Source: Zelopaecilomyces penicillatus (lineage: Eukaryota > Ascomycota > Sordariomycetes > Hypocreales > Pseudodiploosporaceae). Taken from it: a stretch of DNA of 64,000 bases. Under the pieces are notes generated by a model that was not told where the DNA came from, made no database searches, and saw only the letters and a list, made by a program, of their open reading frames with translations. The position numbers were made by a program, and so were the translations under genes. This document shows, piece by piece, positions 32,888 through 44,829 of the stretch. The stretch spans positions 4,402,001 to 4,466,000 of the forward strand of contig VCCP01000005.1 in the NCBI GenBank assembly GCA_005765155.1, read 5' to 3'. Numbering within the stretch: the first letter of the stretch is position 1; every line of letters starts with the position of its first letter.

Positions 32888-34147
32888 ATGTGTTTTGGAA
32901 GCAAGAGCGAGATGAATGATGACCCGGCGCCGAAGGTGGTGCAGAATCTGGATGGACGGAATGATGTGAAGACGAGCAGCTACAAACCTCCGAATAGCAA
33001 TGGAGGAGCGGGAGGACCATCTGGATATCACAACTATGCTCCTCCAGCGCCCCTAGTAACGGCACAACCACCAGCCTATGCACCTCCCGCCGGAGCTCCC
33101 CCAGGACAGCAAGTCGAGTATGCGCCGCCTGAGGGACCACCTCCTAATAATGGACAGCATCACAATGGATACAGCGCACCACCTGGACCGCCTCCTACCC
33201 ACCAACAGGGTGGTTATGCGCCGCCACCTGGTCCTCCTCCGTCTCAGCAACAAGGAGAATATGCTCCTCCTCCAGGACCACCGCCATTTACCTCAGGTAA
33301 TAACGATTGGGCTGCTCCGCCGCCGAATGTACAGCATGACTGGCAAGCCGCGGTCCCTGATACATCTCTCTTCCCACCACCGCCGCCCTTTTTCAGTGGC
33401 TACGACTCATCACCTACACATAATGCCACTGAGGAGGAGGCAGATGCGGGAGAAGACTGGTGTGAGGAACATCCATTGGTTAGGCCGATGGTTCTTGACG
33501 AGGCAAGCAGGACGGCTTTGCATTACAACAACTTTAGGTTGATGGAACCTACGGGGTTCAATGGGAAACTAAATTGGTTGGGACCCGGACACTGGGAGGG
33601 CCAGACCGCGAGCAACAGCCCAGACCGATGTATCATCGGCTACCCTCCGCTCTACGCTGTCAACATCCATGACCCAACGGCAACCGGCCAGCCCAAGACG
33701 ATCTACTACGAGGTTAAAATACGACCCGATAGTCGAACTGTCAATGTCGGATTCGGTTTCACAGCTCTACCCTACCCATCATTCCGAATGCCAGGATGGC
33801 ACCGCGGTAGCTTAGCCGTGCACGGTGATGACGGACGCAAGTACATCAACGACCGCTGGGGCGGCAAGGACTTTACCACCGAGTTTCGCCGCGGGGAAAG
33901 TTACGGAATCGGAATGACGTTTACGCCAATGGGTGGTCATAAGGCTCGAGTCGAGGTCTTCTTCACGCGTAATGGTGTGAGGGCCGGTGGGTGGGATCTT
34001 AACGAGGAGACCGATGCGGAGCAGGATCTGCCTGTGGTAGGGCTGGAAGGGTTTCACGACTTGAGCTGTGCGATTGGATCATTTGATGGGGCTAATTTTG
34101 AGGTCATCTTTGAACCTTCGCACTGGATGTACAAGGAATTAAGGTGA
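32888..34147 (+). CDS. Proline-rich SPRY-domain protein
   Basis: A single exon encodes 419 residues. Residues 1-190 are Pro/Gly/Tyr/Gln-rich, with a repeated YAPPPGPPP-type unit of about 14 residues. From about residue 228 there is a SPRY fold: WLGPGHWEG, IYYEVKI, VNVGFGF, FRMPGWHRGSLAVHGDDG, GIGMTF, VEVFFTRNG and a closing EVIFEPS. The PGWHRGS-xxxHGDDG segment resembles the SPRY of the yeast Rsp5 adaptors Ssh4/Ear1, but no transmembrane segment is present here, so the protein is probably soluble. Cys2 after the initiator could be lipid-modified, which is speculative. SPRY domains bind protein partners; the partner here is unknown. The start ATG is preceded by CACG. Confidence 0.92.
   Translation: MCFGSKSEMNDDPAPKVVQNLDGRNDVKTSSYKPPNSNGGAGGPSGYHNYAPPAPLVTAQPPAYAPPAGAPPGQQVEYAPPEGPPPNNGQHHNGYSAPPGPPPTHQQGGYAPPPGPPPSQQQGEYAPPPGPPPFTSGNNDWAAPPPNVQHDWQAAVPDTSLFPPPPPFFSGYDSSPTHNATEEEADAGEDWCEEHPLVRPMVLDEASRTALHYNNFRLMEPTGFNGKLNWLGPGHWEGQTASNSPDRCIIGYPPLYAVNIHDPTATGQPKTIYYEVKIRPDSRTVNVGFGFTALPYPSFRMPGWHRGSLAVHGDDGRKYINDRWGGKDFTTEFRRGESYGIGMTFTPMGGHKARVEVFFTRNGVRAGGWDLNEETDAEQDLPVVGLEGFHDLSCAIGSFDGANFEVIFEPSHWMYKELR
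33050..33295 (+). repeat. Degenerate tandem repeat coding for YAPP(P)GPPP units
   Basis: Five or six imperfect units of about 42-45 bp encode Tyr-Ala-Pro-Pro-(Pro)-Gly-Pro-Pro-Pro followed by Gln/Asn-rich spacers. They lie inside the N-terminal half of the SPRY protein. Unit number may vary between strains. Confidence 0.8.
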
Positions 34148-34499
34148 GATACGACATTATGTCAAGGGAGCTGGATGTTGTGTGTTGTTTAGAGACGTGT
34201 ACCTTTAAAATAGCTTCTCCATGTTAAGCCCTAGAGAGGCCATGTGGTGTGGCAAGATCTGTAGCATTTATTGATATTAACGAGAGGAACAGTGCCAGCT
34301 GGATTCGTTTGATAGTTTCGTGTGTTATCAGATCAGTTGCCAAAGATCCCCCCCAGATTTATGCATATACCAGGTGTCGACAGCCGTAGACTCGCTTTGG
34401 TGCAACCCCTCCATTCCAGTGATACCGCCGGGATGCGCCAACACAAGAGAAACCCAACTCAGCTCCAAAGATTATGTTGCACGCATAGTTTTGCCCAGC
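34148..34499. other. Short intergenic region, SPRY gene / PPP4R2
   Basis: About 350 bp between two co-oriented genes, holding the 3' end of the SPRY transcript and the PPP4R2 promoter. Nothing else is visible. Confidence 0.5.
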
Positions 34500-36123
34500 A
34501 TGGAGGTAGACAATGATAATGGCCTGCTGAGCAGGATTGCTTCCGGCGATGTCCTAGAAGCGTGAGTCTTGCCCCCCTTTCAAAACGCTCTCTCCCTTCT
34601 CCTTGGGATGTTCTGCGTTTGCTGTTCCAACACGTGCGCAATTGCCCCATTTCCTAATCTTCACAAACCCCTCGAGATACTACCATGGCTTCTTGCTGAC
34701 ATTGGGGCTTCCATTCTAGTGATGACTGGCCGACGATGCGCGCCGATGTCCTGGCACGGCTCGACAAGGTGTGTTTGCAACATGTAAATCTGGGAGGAGG
34801 AGCTGGTCTAATCCGCCCGCGTTTCAGATCGCTCTCAATGATTTCCCCATACCAGTCCTGCCACCCCCGGTGCAGCGCCAGGTGCCCGACGCCCGGCTAG
34901 TATCGCCATTGCCCTCGTCGCCCCTCGAGCATTCGTCGTCGTCCCAGGAAGCGAACAAGGAGAACGCGCCGGTGAGCGCGCCTATGGACCAGCAGCCTGT
35001 GGAGCCTGGTGCGCTACCCAAGCAGATCGCCGACATGTTGGACGACATCAAGCAAAAGATTACGGGGTTTGGAATGTACCCGCCGCATACACTTCAGCGG
35101 CTATCAGAGCTGGTGCTGAGCCCGCGGGCGCACTACAAGGCACTGGCGTCGTATCTACATGCGGTGGACAGAGTGATTCAGGTCACGTCAGGCACGGATA
35201 TCTACCCACTGCCTCCTGCGATACCGGACATGTCCTCGATTCAGCTTAACGGCGAGGATGCTAAAGACCCAGCTGCGGCAGTTACATGGGCGAACCCGAC
35301 CACAGCAGCTGTGGGCTCGGATGAGGCTTTGGGCGGCGCGTTGCTCACGCCTATTCCCTGGCTAACAAAGAGGAGCCCAGAAAGCGGCGACGACGCGCCA
35401 GGGGCGACGATTCATAGCGAGAGCACAGAGACGATTGATGGTCCCAACGGAATGGGCAGCATAGAGACCGTTTCAGTGAGCGTCAATGGAGTGCCGTCCA
35501 CAGGTCACTCTCGGGGTATCACGCAGGGCGAACTTCTCCGACAGGAGCAACGTGCCGGTGTCGTTCCCGTCAGCCAGCTCGCCCGGACCCACGACACAGT
35601 GGGCGACATTGGCGGCCGCAGTGCCTCCACTGATGAAGAGGGTCATCTGAACGAAGATGGCGAGGAGATTCCACACGCCAGGGGCCCTGAGGAGATTGGC
35701 ATCGACGACACGGGTCTACAAACTGCGACAACAAGCCACATTGGGGAGGATGGCGGCGTTGAGATGGAGGGCATTGATATCGAGGCTGCCGTTGGCCGGA
35801 AACACGACGAAAAGCCAATAGTCGACGCCGCCTCCACCGCCGCGAAAGATGGCGACGCGTGTGACATTGATGATAACGACAACGACGCCACGCCGCAGAG
35901 CCCTGGTGCTGAAAGTGTCGGCTCTAAGCGCGAGGCAGATGAAACCCCTGACGGCGAGATTGCAGCGAAAAAGGTCAAGGAAGGCACAGAAGCTGGCGAT
36001 GACACCACCACCACTGCCCCGACGGATCTGGAGCCAGAAACCAAGGAGGTTGCTCCTGTTGATGTTGAAAAAGAAATGAAGGACGGCGATGATGATAACG
36101 GTGACAACAAGGCTGAGTCCTGA
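34500..36123 (+). CDS. psy4: Protein phosphatase 4 regulatory subunit 2 (PPP4R2/Psy4)
   Basis: Three exons (34500-34561, 34720-34768, 34828-36123) encode about 468 residues. Exon 1 starts MEVDNDNGLLSRIASGD and joins in phase 2 to ADDWPTMRADVLARLDK, then IALNDFPIPVLPPP. The conserved PPP4R2 core follows: FGMYPPHTLQRLSELVLSPR, then a Lys-Ala-Leu-Xaa-Ser-Tyr-Leu-His-Ala-Val-Asp-Arg helix, VIQVTSGTDIYPLP and later LLTPIPWL. The C-terminal 220 residues are acidic and disordered with a basic patch (KKVKEG). Psy4 with the PP4 catalytic subunit and Psy2 dephosphorylates gamma-H2AX and Rad53 during recovery from DNA damage in yeast. It is convergent with RAD50, another damage-response gene; this proximity may be chance. 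Confidence 0.88.
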
Positions 36124-36877
36124 AAATTTGACAGCGCGGCCAATATGTTTTCCTACGACTTTAGGGGATAGGGGTGTCTATGACCAAGGCAGAAGAGCAA
36201 ACAAGAATCCAAGCAAAGGATACTTGAATGCATTTACATTGAAAGACGACAATGCCCCTGTTTCGTGTGGTGAAGAAGGGGGTTGGATTATGTTTGGAAG
36301 GCTTCGTCCTTTATATGATGGAGAGGGGGTATGATACCATGGATTCAGAGTGCAGAGTGCAAGTTAGAGAGAGATTCGATTAGCAAGAAGACTGAAATGC
36401 ACCAAACCAAAGTGTTTATCAAATATGGCTTTATTGTCATGAAAACACATCTTCTGCCTCTGGCCATATCGCAGTGTAAAGTCGACCTAGAGCCTGAAAC
36501 TAATCGACTTGATGTTATGCTGCATCAATATACGAGAGACCCTCGGTAGTTAGATTGCAATTGACTACTACATACGATACACGTCCAAACCATGAGTTGT
36601 CCACATACTTTAACATTCCAATGCCTCATCGAGCACTGTATAACCCAGTCGAAAGAATTAACCCGCTCATTAGTTGTCCAATAACGCCGTACAAACTCCC
36701 CTCACATCAATACGATGACTCTTGTGTAAAGAGAAAAGAAAACACCACTTTTATAATGAATATTCACATGACTTGCCAACCTGCGTAGTTGTCTGCTGCC
36801 CCCTTTGGAGAAAGCCAACTCGCCCAAGTCTTTCACAAACAGAGCCTTTTGTGGGAGATGTGTAATGTTTTGTTAAA
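36124..36877. other. Convergent intergenic region, PPP4R2 / RAD50
   Basis: About 750 bp between converging genes. It probably holds both 3' untranslated regions. No supported gene. Confidence 0.5.
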
Positions 36878-39800
36878 CTAAAAAATCTTGGTGATGCTCT
36901 CTCTCGAGATGACACTGTTCTGCCTCTCATCTCGCCTCACGCGGAAGAAACTGTCGCAAAAGTCACTGCAGCGCATGTGCCGCAGAAACTCCTCGTCGTG
37001 CGTGATGACAATAAGCTGGAAGTTGCTCTGTGCCTGCCGCTGGCGGATAATGGCGTGCAGACTCTCGGCAAGCGACTTGATATTGTCGCGGTCCAGGTTC
37101 GTCGTTGGCTCGTCCAGGGCAATAAGACCGCAGTTGACGCCAAATGATTCTGCCAGCGCGAGTCGAATCACAATACTGGCTAGAACTTTTTGACCAGCCG
37201 AGCATCGCCCACGCATATCCATTTCCGTGTCTTGCTTTACCATGCAAAGCCTGTAGTTGTAGTTGCGTTTTCCCGCACTAGCTTCGTTGTCGGAGCGGAT
37301 GAGGATTGTATCAATGTCGGTGCCCTGATACGTGCTCTGCCACAGCTCACCTGCGATACGATTCACCTCGGCCATTTTCATCGAGTGGAACTGCATGACG
37401 GCCTTGTCTAAAGCCGAGCCACACTGCGCCAAATCCTCGATTGCGGCCTTGGTGGTCTCGACTCGAATGTGTGATTCACGATACTTGGGCTTGGCGTCCT
37501 TGTAATCCATTTCCCATTCCTGCAACAGCCGGTCTAGCTCCTCATCTTTGGTTTTCATAGTACCCATGACAGATCCACGCTCTGCGAGGAGTCGATTGGA
37601 CTGGTTTTCAAGTGAACGCGCCTCACTCTGGAGCCGTTCATAGTCTTCATGCGCATTACGATCCTCAAGGCCCGCAATGTCTCTACGGAGAACTTCCAGT
37701 GTCCGCAGATGCTTGCGATAGTTAATGTTATCATTGATATTTTTCTTTTTGCGGTCTCCGCTGTCAAGATCTTGTTTGAGCTTGTTTGCCCGAATGGTAA
37801 GATCGGCGATCTCCTGCTCGGTGGTGCGAATAGCCGTGTCAAGCGTAGCAATGGCCCTTTCGTTGGACGCGAGGTTAGATGGGCCGCCACGATCCAGGTA
37901 ATTCTGAATTTCGCCATCAACCATCTTGATTTCACCGATTGAGTTGACAATCGTGTCCCTTTCATTCGCGATGGCCTGTTCCTTGGAGCGCCCCCGCTGA
38001 AGAGTCTCATCCCGGAGCGATCGTGCAGTAGAAATAGATGGCTCAACCTTTTCAAGCTCTTCATCCGCCCGTTGGATACTTTCGCGTTGGTGCGAGTGAT
38101 CGTCTTTGAGCGACTGGATTTGATTCTGGAGATCCTTCTTCTTCTCGAGCTGCCCGACTGCACGGCCAACCTTGTTCCGCAACTCACTCTTCTCAAGCTC
38201 GAGAGAATTCATTTGGTCCTTCATCCGCTGTCGGTCGACAGTAAGCTTTGAAATACGATTCTTCACGACACGGAGTTGTTCCGCCAAGCCAGCCTGAAGC
38301 TCATGGATTTCTTCGGCGCTTCGAGTGACACCACTGGATGATTGCTGGGACATGATGCGATCCACATGAGTTTCAGCTTCCTTGATATCCTTAATGGCCT
38401 GCGAAATACTTGACACTGTCTTTGACAGATCATCCAGATCTCTCAGTTTTCCTTCTTCGACAGTAACAATCAACTCATGCTCTTCCAACTGTCGCTCTAG
38501 AACGTCGAACTCACTCTCAACCATCTTACACTCTTCACGAAGAGCCGGCAACTCAGCACTCAACCTTTGGGACGTGTCGTATGAGGAGCGAACGGCTCGG
38601 AGTGTCTCAAGACTTCCCATAATCTCCTTGAGGTCCTTCTCCACATCTACCTTGCCTCTAGGGTCTAGGCCCTTTTCGATTTTCTTGCTCAGACGATCAA
38701 GTGCTGAACTTTGGCTGTCATCAAAGTGTCTATCACAGAGAAGACACTTCTTTTTGGACTCTAGTAGCCTTTTGCATTTGTTGTAATAATCGACGAGAGC
38801 ATCGAATAGACTGAGTTCGTTCCTCAAATCTTCTGCCTGCTGCTCGACAGCGCTAACCTCGTCGAGATAGTCCTCAATAATGGCATTGTCTCGAACTTGC
38901 TGTAGCGCACTAAGGACATCCTGCTTGCACTTGGTATACTCCTGCGACTTTTTCTCACAAACATCTTTGGCGTTCTTGAGTTTGAATTCTATCTTTTGTT
39001 GTTTGTGTCTGGTAAGATCACGGGATTTCTGAGCCTCCTGGTGCCTCTTGCTCTGGCGACTCTGGATGGATTGAAACTGGGTTTCTAACGAATCTGGTTG
39101 CCAATCAGTCCCAAGAGCTGCTGTTAACTTTGGCTTCCAAGTATCTGTCAAGGTTTCTAGCTTTCGCTTGCGATCCACCATTTCTTTCTTCCGGTAATCA
39201 AGTTGAGCCCGCTCCGAGGCAAGTCGAGTGCACTCAACAAGCTCTCGACCAAATTTCTCATTCTCGCTTTCAAGCTGCCACTGTTTGGTGTTCTCGTCTG
39301 ATATTTGCTGGTCCCAGTTTGATTTCTCAAAATCTTGCCGGACGCGCTCAAAACTGTCATCAAGCTCGTTTAGTTGTCCATCCAAGATTGCTTTGGCTCC
39401 CTCATCCACGTCTATCAAACTAGATTCGTTCTGAAGAATTTGTGTTCGCTTCTCAATGGCTCCCATCCTCTGCTTTGCAGAAACGCGGTCCTGCGTCCTG
39501 GCAGCTTTGCGGCCTTCGAGCTCAGTGATGACAGATGTCGCTTCGTCTAGCTCTGAGGCGTTTTCTTTTTGCAGCCGCTCCAAGTCTCGCTTCTTTTCAT
39601 TCAACAATTTTTGAACCCTTTCGTTGAAAGATTTGATTTGCTGGTCAGAAAGGTCGTCATCGTAGCCTCTGAAACCATGCAACCTGGCGGCGTCCTGAAT
39701 CATCTCCATGCGAGACTTGAGCTGACGTTCATATTTATCCTTGTCAGACTGATGCTTCCCCTGTTCGGCCAATTTACTGGACTGGTTATGGCGATGTCGT

Positions 39801-40876
39801 ACCAACTCCCTCTGTAGTTGGTCATACTGTGATTTGTTGTCTATAGATTCTTGTTGAAGTCGATGCATGCTCTCTTCATATTGAATAAAAGAGCGCTCGA
39901 GTGTCGCATCATCATCCTGGAGCTCATCAATTGTTCGTCTTAGCTCGTCAACAGCATCTTGTCGATATTCGAGCTGTTCTCGCTTGTTGTTGAGATTCTG
40001 AACGACTTGGAGAAAGCTATTTGCCTGCTCATGTTTCTGGCGGATCAGGTCTTGTGTTTCCTGCATCTCCACTGTAAGAGTCTCGCACTTTTCACGAGCA
40101 GATTCAATCTCGCCCTGTAAGCCGGTCATGCGTTTTTCGGCTCGTTCACCTCTATCCTTATTTACTTTATTATGCGCCTCATCATTTTGTAACTTCCCCA
40201 ACTCTTCAACCTGTTTCTTCCGGAGCACTTTCAAGTTCTCTATCGCTTTCGTATACTTGAGAGCTTCAAATATCTCGTCGAAACGTTTTTTTAGGGCAGA
40301 TGGTTCACTGAGCGGCCAGAGGGATTCGTCCTGGTGGCAGAAGATGACGGCATCGAGAATGGCTGGGGAGACGCCCAAGCGTTCGGGAATCATCTCATCA
40401 AGCTGAGCCTGCCTTGTCGAAGTCGTTGTTCTCTCTCCATTGTTCACGACCACCAGAGAGCAATCGAGCGTTTTCTGCGAGCGGGTGGTCTTTTTGACGG
40501 TGAGCTGCACACTACGGGTCGCAACATGTTGACGATCGTTGATTGAGCGGAACTGTAGTTTGACCTGAGCCAATACTTCTTTCTCTCCACATAACTGGTG
40601 CCGGCTGCATTAGTGGTCGAACTCAAAACGGCAGCCCGGACACGGGAGGACGGGAAGTATGTGGCCAACCTTGGGATCATGGATGAAGGCGCCACCTTTG
40701 CTATTTGGAGGCAGCTCGCCGGTAGTGGCATATTTTAGACACTCGATAATTGTGGTTTTTCCAGAGCCATTGTAGCCAACGATTAGGGTCAACGGCGTGT
40801 TGAACTGGATGGCTTCCCTGACGGCTGGGCTAAAGGACCGGACGCCAGAAATGGAGAGCTTATCTATCCGCGACAT
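36878..40876 (-). CDS. RAD50: DNA double-strand break repair ATPase Rad50
   Basis: Two exons, 40876-40670 and 40594-36878, encode about 1307 residues, the standard length. The 75-nt intron follows FIHDPK and the reading frame resumes at LCGEKEVLAQVKLQF. Walker A GYNGSGKTT is at residues 34-42. Long coiled coils flank the zinc-hook CLLC near 686-689. The ABC signature CSAGQKVLAS begins near 1200, Walker B LIALDEPTTNLD near 1226, and an ITHDEEF switch histidine follows. Rad50 works with Mre11 and Nbs1/Xrs2 to tether and process DNA ends and to activate Tel1/ATM. All catalytic motifs are intact, so it should be functional. The C-terminus is short and charged (RRDERQNS). It is divergent from WC-2, 2.4 kb away. 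Confidence 0.99.
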
Positions 40877-41985
40877 GATGGGGGGCGGCTAAACAATGGG
40901 AGATGGACGTAAACCATCTGTTACGGGAGGAAGCAAAAGGTGCAATGCTGGTGCCGCCTTTGTGGGCTCTGGTTGGCGTAGACACCAAAAATACACCGAC
41001 GAATCTACTTGCTGGTAAACTGAAGCATGACGCAGGAGGTGGAACCATAGGACAGAACGCGATTAGGCAGCAGGTCACGCGTTTGTGGTTGGATTGGAGA
41101 GGTGCGCTATCACGTGACCAGAGACACAATTCTCGTGGTGCTCCAAATCAACTGGGTCTGCACAACGATACACTGGACGACAGCTGACAGGTGCTCAGAT
41201 GCACAGCATTCCATCCCACCACGTCATCAACGACTATTAGTGGGCTAGTAAACTCGGAAACAAAAGATGCCAACTCGATGAACTGAGTAGTTTGCGACTG
41301 TGTGTTTCCACCCAGCCCTTGTTGGTTATCAATCTCAATCAGATGAGGCGATATGAGAAGACGAATTGTAGTTGGCTATCGTCGCATATTCGTTTGTAGT
41401 GAAATTAAGCTACACATACGTCCCCAATAGTGTAGCTAGAGAATTGTTCACATGGGCATTAGTTTGAGATATGTGGAGCCAATCCATCAATATTACTTGT
41501 TGCGAGATGCGGCGTATAGTGGTGGCTTGTCCGGGAGTCGGAGTGGAATCAGCTTCAATATAATTAGCAGTTCGATACACCACATAATTAGATATCATAA
41601 ATAACAGACCAACTCTGATTCATGGCCTGGCCTCGGCGTAACTGGGACTACGTTACTTGTTCGGGATACTCCGGTATGGCAAGTAGAATTGCCATTTCCT
41701 GAGAATGCAACATTTTGGCCTTTGGTCGACTTTTCCATGGCCAGTTGCCAAGGTTGCCGGACTAGTGACGTGATCAACAGCTAGATTTCCCAGTTTCAGA
41801 GACGAGTGTGCCACACCAACGCATGCCTGCTGGCTGAAACCCAGCACCCTTGACCCCCCCGACGGCAGCACTGCCATGGCGCTATGGTGCCCTGTTGAGC
41901 CCTGTTTAGCCCTGTGCACGCCTTGCGTAACTGCAAAACCAGATTGACAGTGGCCAGTGGGGGGAGGGGAGATGTTGCATGCATT

Positions 41986-42005
41986 CCCCCCCCCCCCCCC
42001 CCCCC
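41986..42005. repeat. Poly-C tract (20)
   Basis: Twenty consecutive C in the RAD50/WC-2 intergenic region, preceded by a G-rich stretch (GTGGGGGGAGGGGAG) 25-40 bases upstream with which it could pair. Confidence 0.9.
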
Positions 42006-43146
42006 GCCGACGACAGGGCTTCTCATGCACGACAATAGCCCTTGGGAAGCCTCTTGAAGCCTATTGAAGCCGTCTGATTGAGGCCTGAAGGGGACCCAAT
42101 GGACTAGCACCGCCTAGCGGCCTTCCAAGTCCCCTGATTCAGAGGATGTGTGAGCGGTAAGACGATCGAGTGGCAAGTCGAAGGGCTAGGTAATGCTGGA
42201 AAAGACCTAACTAAACCCAGCAGCATGGGCTGCCTTTTACCTCATCTCCGTGGTTACGTCACTGGCTGCCGTGTCTCTGCCGTGCTCGGGAGCGGATTGG
42301 AGCGCTCCTACAGCGGGCTTAGGCGGTGTCTGGGCGCCTTCTTTGGCTTGGTTTGGGAGTCGGACCCCCATAATAGGTACGGATAACAGGGAAAAGGCGC
42401 CCCTCTTTTTACGCTCTATTTACAGGGCCACCCACCACACAGCGCCCCGATGGAAGCTCGGAAAACATGGCCACGGCGATCCTGTCCCCTTGAAGGACGA
42501 CCCTGACGCTAAAGTACCTCCCCCGAACAGCTGTCTGTCTTTCGGAAACCCCCAATCAAGGCATTGAAGGGGGTGGCAAGCAACGAGCAAGCCCGCTTTT
42601 ACGGGGCATTTTCTCCGGGGACCCAGTGCTGGGAGCCAGCAGTCGGAGGCTGTTGTCGCACCTCCGTCCTGCGGTCCTACCATGGAAGGGCATCAGACGT
42701 GCCGCTGGGTGGACACACACTACTACAGGAAAGCTTGGTTCTGTCAGCCCGTGGCCCCAGCACTAAGAGAAATCAAGGTGCTGGGTTTTCTGATAAACCG
42801 CATTGCGGGCAACGAACAATTCGATCTGGGGCGGGTGCGGGACCCTTATTAATCGAATAGACCCTCTCTGGGCCCTCCAGTCTTTTCCATGTTGCCTCCC
42901 TCGTGCCCGTCTTTCATAGACCCGACCCAACACGATGCAGTAAAGCATTCTCTTTCACCCAGTCGGTGCCCTGCTCTGATTTCTTTTCTACTGCTTCTTT
43001 TTAGCCTGCGCTTGTCCCTCTGCCTGTCTGCTGGGCCGCTTCTGCGCTTACCACAGTGAGCTGCCCTCTACTTCTAGGTGACTTGCTTGAGCCGGACCAC
43101 TTGTTCCAGCACTCCAGCACTCCAAAAGTCGGGCAATTGTACTGAG

Positions 43147-43183
43147 ACAGCAACAGCAACAGCGACAGCGACAGCGACAACAG
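43147..43183. repeat. CAGCAA/CAGCGA hexamer array in WC-2 leader
   Basis: About six imperfect copies of CAGCRA lie roughly 100 bp before the WC-2 start codon, most likely within its leader. Confidence 0.75.
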
Positions 43184-43280
43184 CTGGACCAGACGCCGCA
43201 CCCGCTAGCCGAGTCGCCCGATACGCTGCAATCCCTCACCTAATGCAATTTCCAGACTCCCATATGAGAGACGCTCGACC

Positions 43281-44829
43281 ATGTCCGCCGACCCACCCCC
43301 ACCCAACATCTTCAGCTTCTGCGACTTGGACCTGGATCTCGACTATCTGCCGGACGCGACGGGCAGACACATGGATGATGCGTTTAGTCTTACCAACGGC
43401 GCACACGGCAACGCAGATATGATGACAATGCTCGAGAATGGAATGCTGGGTGGAATGGGTGGCAACATGCCCATGGGCATGGCTTCTGCCAACGACGGCA
43501 GCAACGGAAATGGCCATGACGGCGAGCCCATAGAGGAATCAATAGCCTTGGCCGAGAACCAGTTCAACACGGCCGCCAACAACGTGCCTGGAGCTGGGCC
43601 AATGCCGCCGGCTTCATTTGCGCAGATGAACCTCGCATCCAACGGCGCCAACACGCTGACCGAGTTTACTAAGAGAAGAAACTGGCCCGCCAAGGTTGTG
43701 GAGGAGCTCAGCGACCTGCTACAGATTCTCGACGCCAACGGACGCATCAAGCATGTATCACCAAGCATCACCAGCCTGGCTGGATACACAGCCGAGGAGG
43801 TGCAGGATGTGTTTCTCAAGGACCTCATCCACCCTGATGATCGAGGTGTCTTTGTTGCCGAGCTCAATGAGTCCATAGCGTCAGGCAATGCACTCCGCAT
43901 GTTCTATCGCCTCAAGAAAAAAGACGGAACATATGCCATATTCGAGACTGTCGGGCACGCACACATTGCGGCAGCCAGATTCGCCCCCAACCCCAACAAC
44001 CAATCACCTTTTTGTCAGGCAGTCTTTATGATGGCACGGCCGTACCCAACCAAAAACGCTGCGCTGCTGGACTCATTTCTAGAGCACAAGATTGAAAATG
44101 AGCGACTCAAGCGGCGCATTGCCGAGCTGCGGAGGGAGGAAGAAGCCGATGCAGACGAAGCGCAGAGGCAATGGATGCACAGCCAGGAGGGCCGGTCAGA
44201 CATGACACCGTCCGAAGACACCGGTCCTTCTTCAGCGACGTTCCGCCGTCGAACCGGCAGCGATAACGGCATGACACAGGCTGAGCAGAACTCGCTGAAC
44301 GCCTCACTTACGCGGGAGAATCTCGAAGGGGTGACCGTGGGCAACCGGCCCGATTCGTTGCGGGACAAGATGGCACGCTACGAGGCCGCATCGCACACCG
44401 ACACCATCGAATTGCTAACCGGACTGCGGTACCTGGAAGGCGAGCGCAGCCGCGGTATCACGACGGGCAACTCCAGCCCGACGCTAATTAAAGGCGACGC
44501 GGGTATTGCCATTCCTCTGGATCGCGATTCTAGGGCAGGAGACAAGAAGAAAAAGCTCAAAACTACGGAAGAATATGTCTGCACTGACTGCGGTGAGTTC
44601 TCTTCTTTTTTTTTTACTGGCCACTGGTCACTAGTCACTGGTCACTAAAACAGAATATTGGATGCTGACATTATCGCATATAGGAACCCTCGACTCTCCC
44701 GAATGGCGAAAGGGTCCCAGTGGGCCAAAGACACTGTGTAATGCGTGCGGCTTACGGTGGGCGAAAAAGGAGAAGAAACGAAGCAACACGAATCACCATA
44801 CGCCAATGGCCGAACATATGGTGGGCTAA
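43281..44829 (+). CDS. wc-2: White Collar-2 blue-light/circadian GATA factor
   Basis: Two exons (43281-44592, 44684-44829) encode about 485 residues. The N-terminus is acidic and Gly/Met-rich. A PAS domain spans about residues 145-255 (LLQILDANGRIKHVSPS, LIHPDDRGVFVAEL, FETVGHAHI), followed by a coiled Arg/Glu helix. The GATA zinc finger at the end is split by the intron: CTDC closes exon 1 and LDSPEWRKGP...LCNACGLRWAKKEKKRSN is in exon 2, giving C-x2-C-x18-C-x2-C. The phase-1 junction restores the glycine codon. WC-2 pairs with the photoreceptor WC-1 through PAS domains to activate light-responsive genes (established in Neurospora; Trichoderma BLR-2). The start ATG lies directly before SADPPPPN; a short out-of-frame ATG is just upstream at 43264. 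Confidence 0.95.

Larger units (their letters stand above)
40877..43280. promoter_or_regulatory. Divergent intergenic region, RAD50 / WC-2
   Basis: About 2.4 kb upstream of two divergent genes. It contains a 20-base C run (41986-42005) and short repeated AGCCCTGTT phrases near 41890-41910. Before the WC-2 ATG lies a CAGCAA/CAGCGA hexamer array (43147-43183). Several 80-105 codon open frames around 42150-42860 are probably chance. I see no diagnostic regulatory site. Confidence 0.5.

Noticed and set aside
42150..42860. Overlapping 78-105 codon frames upstream of WC-2
   Set aside because: They overlap on both strands, have no shared frame or splice signals that join them, and no domain. They are probably chance frames in GC-rich intergenic DNA.
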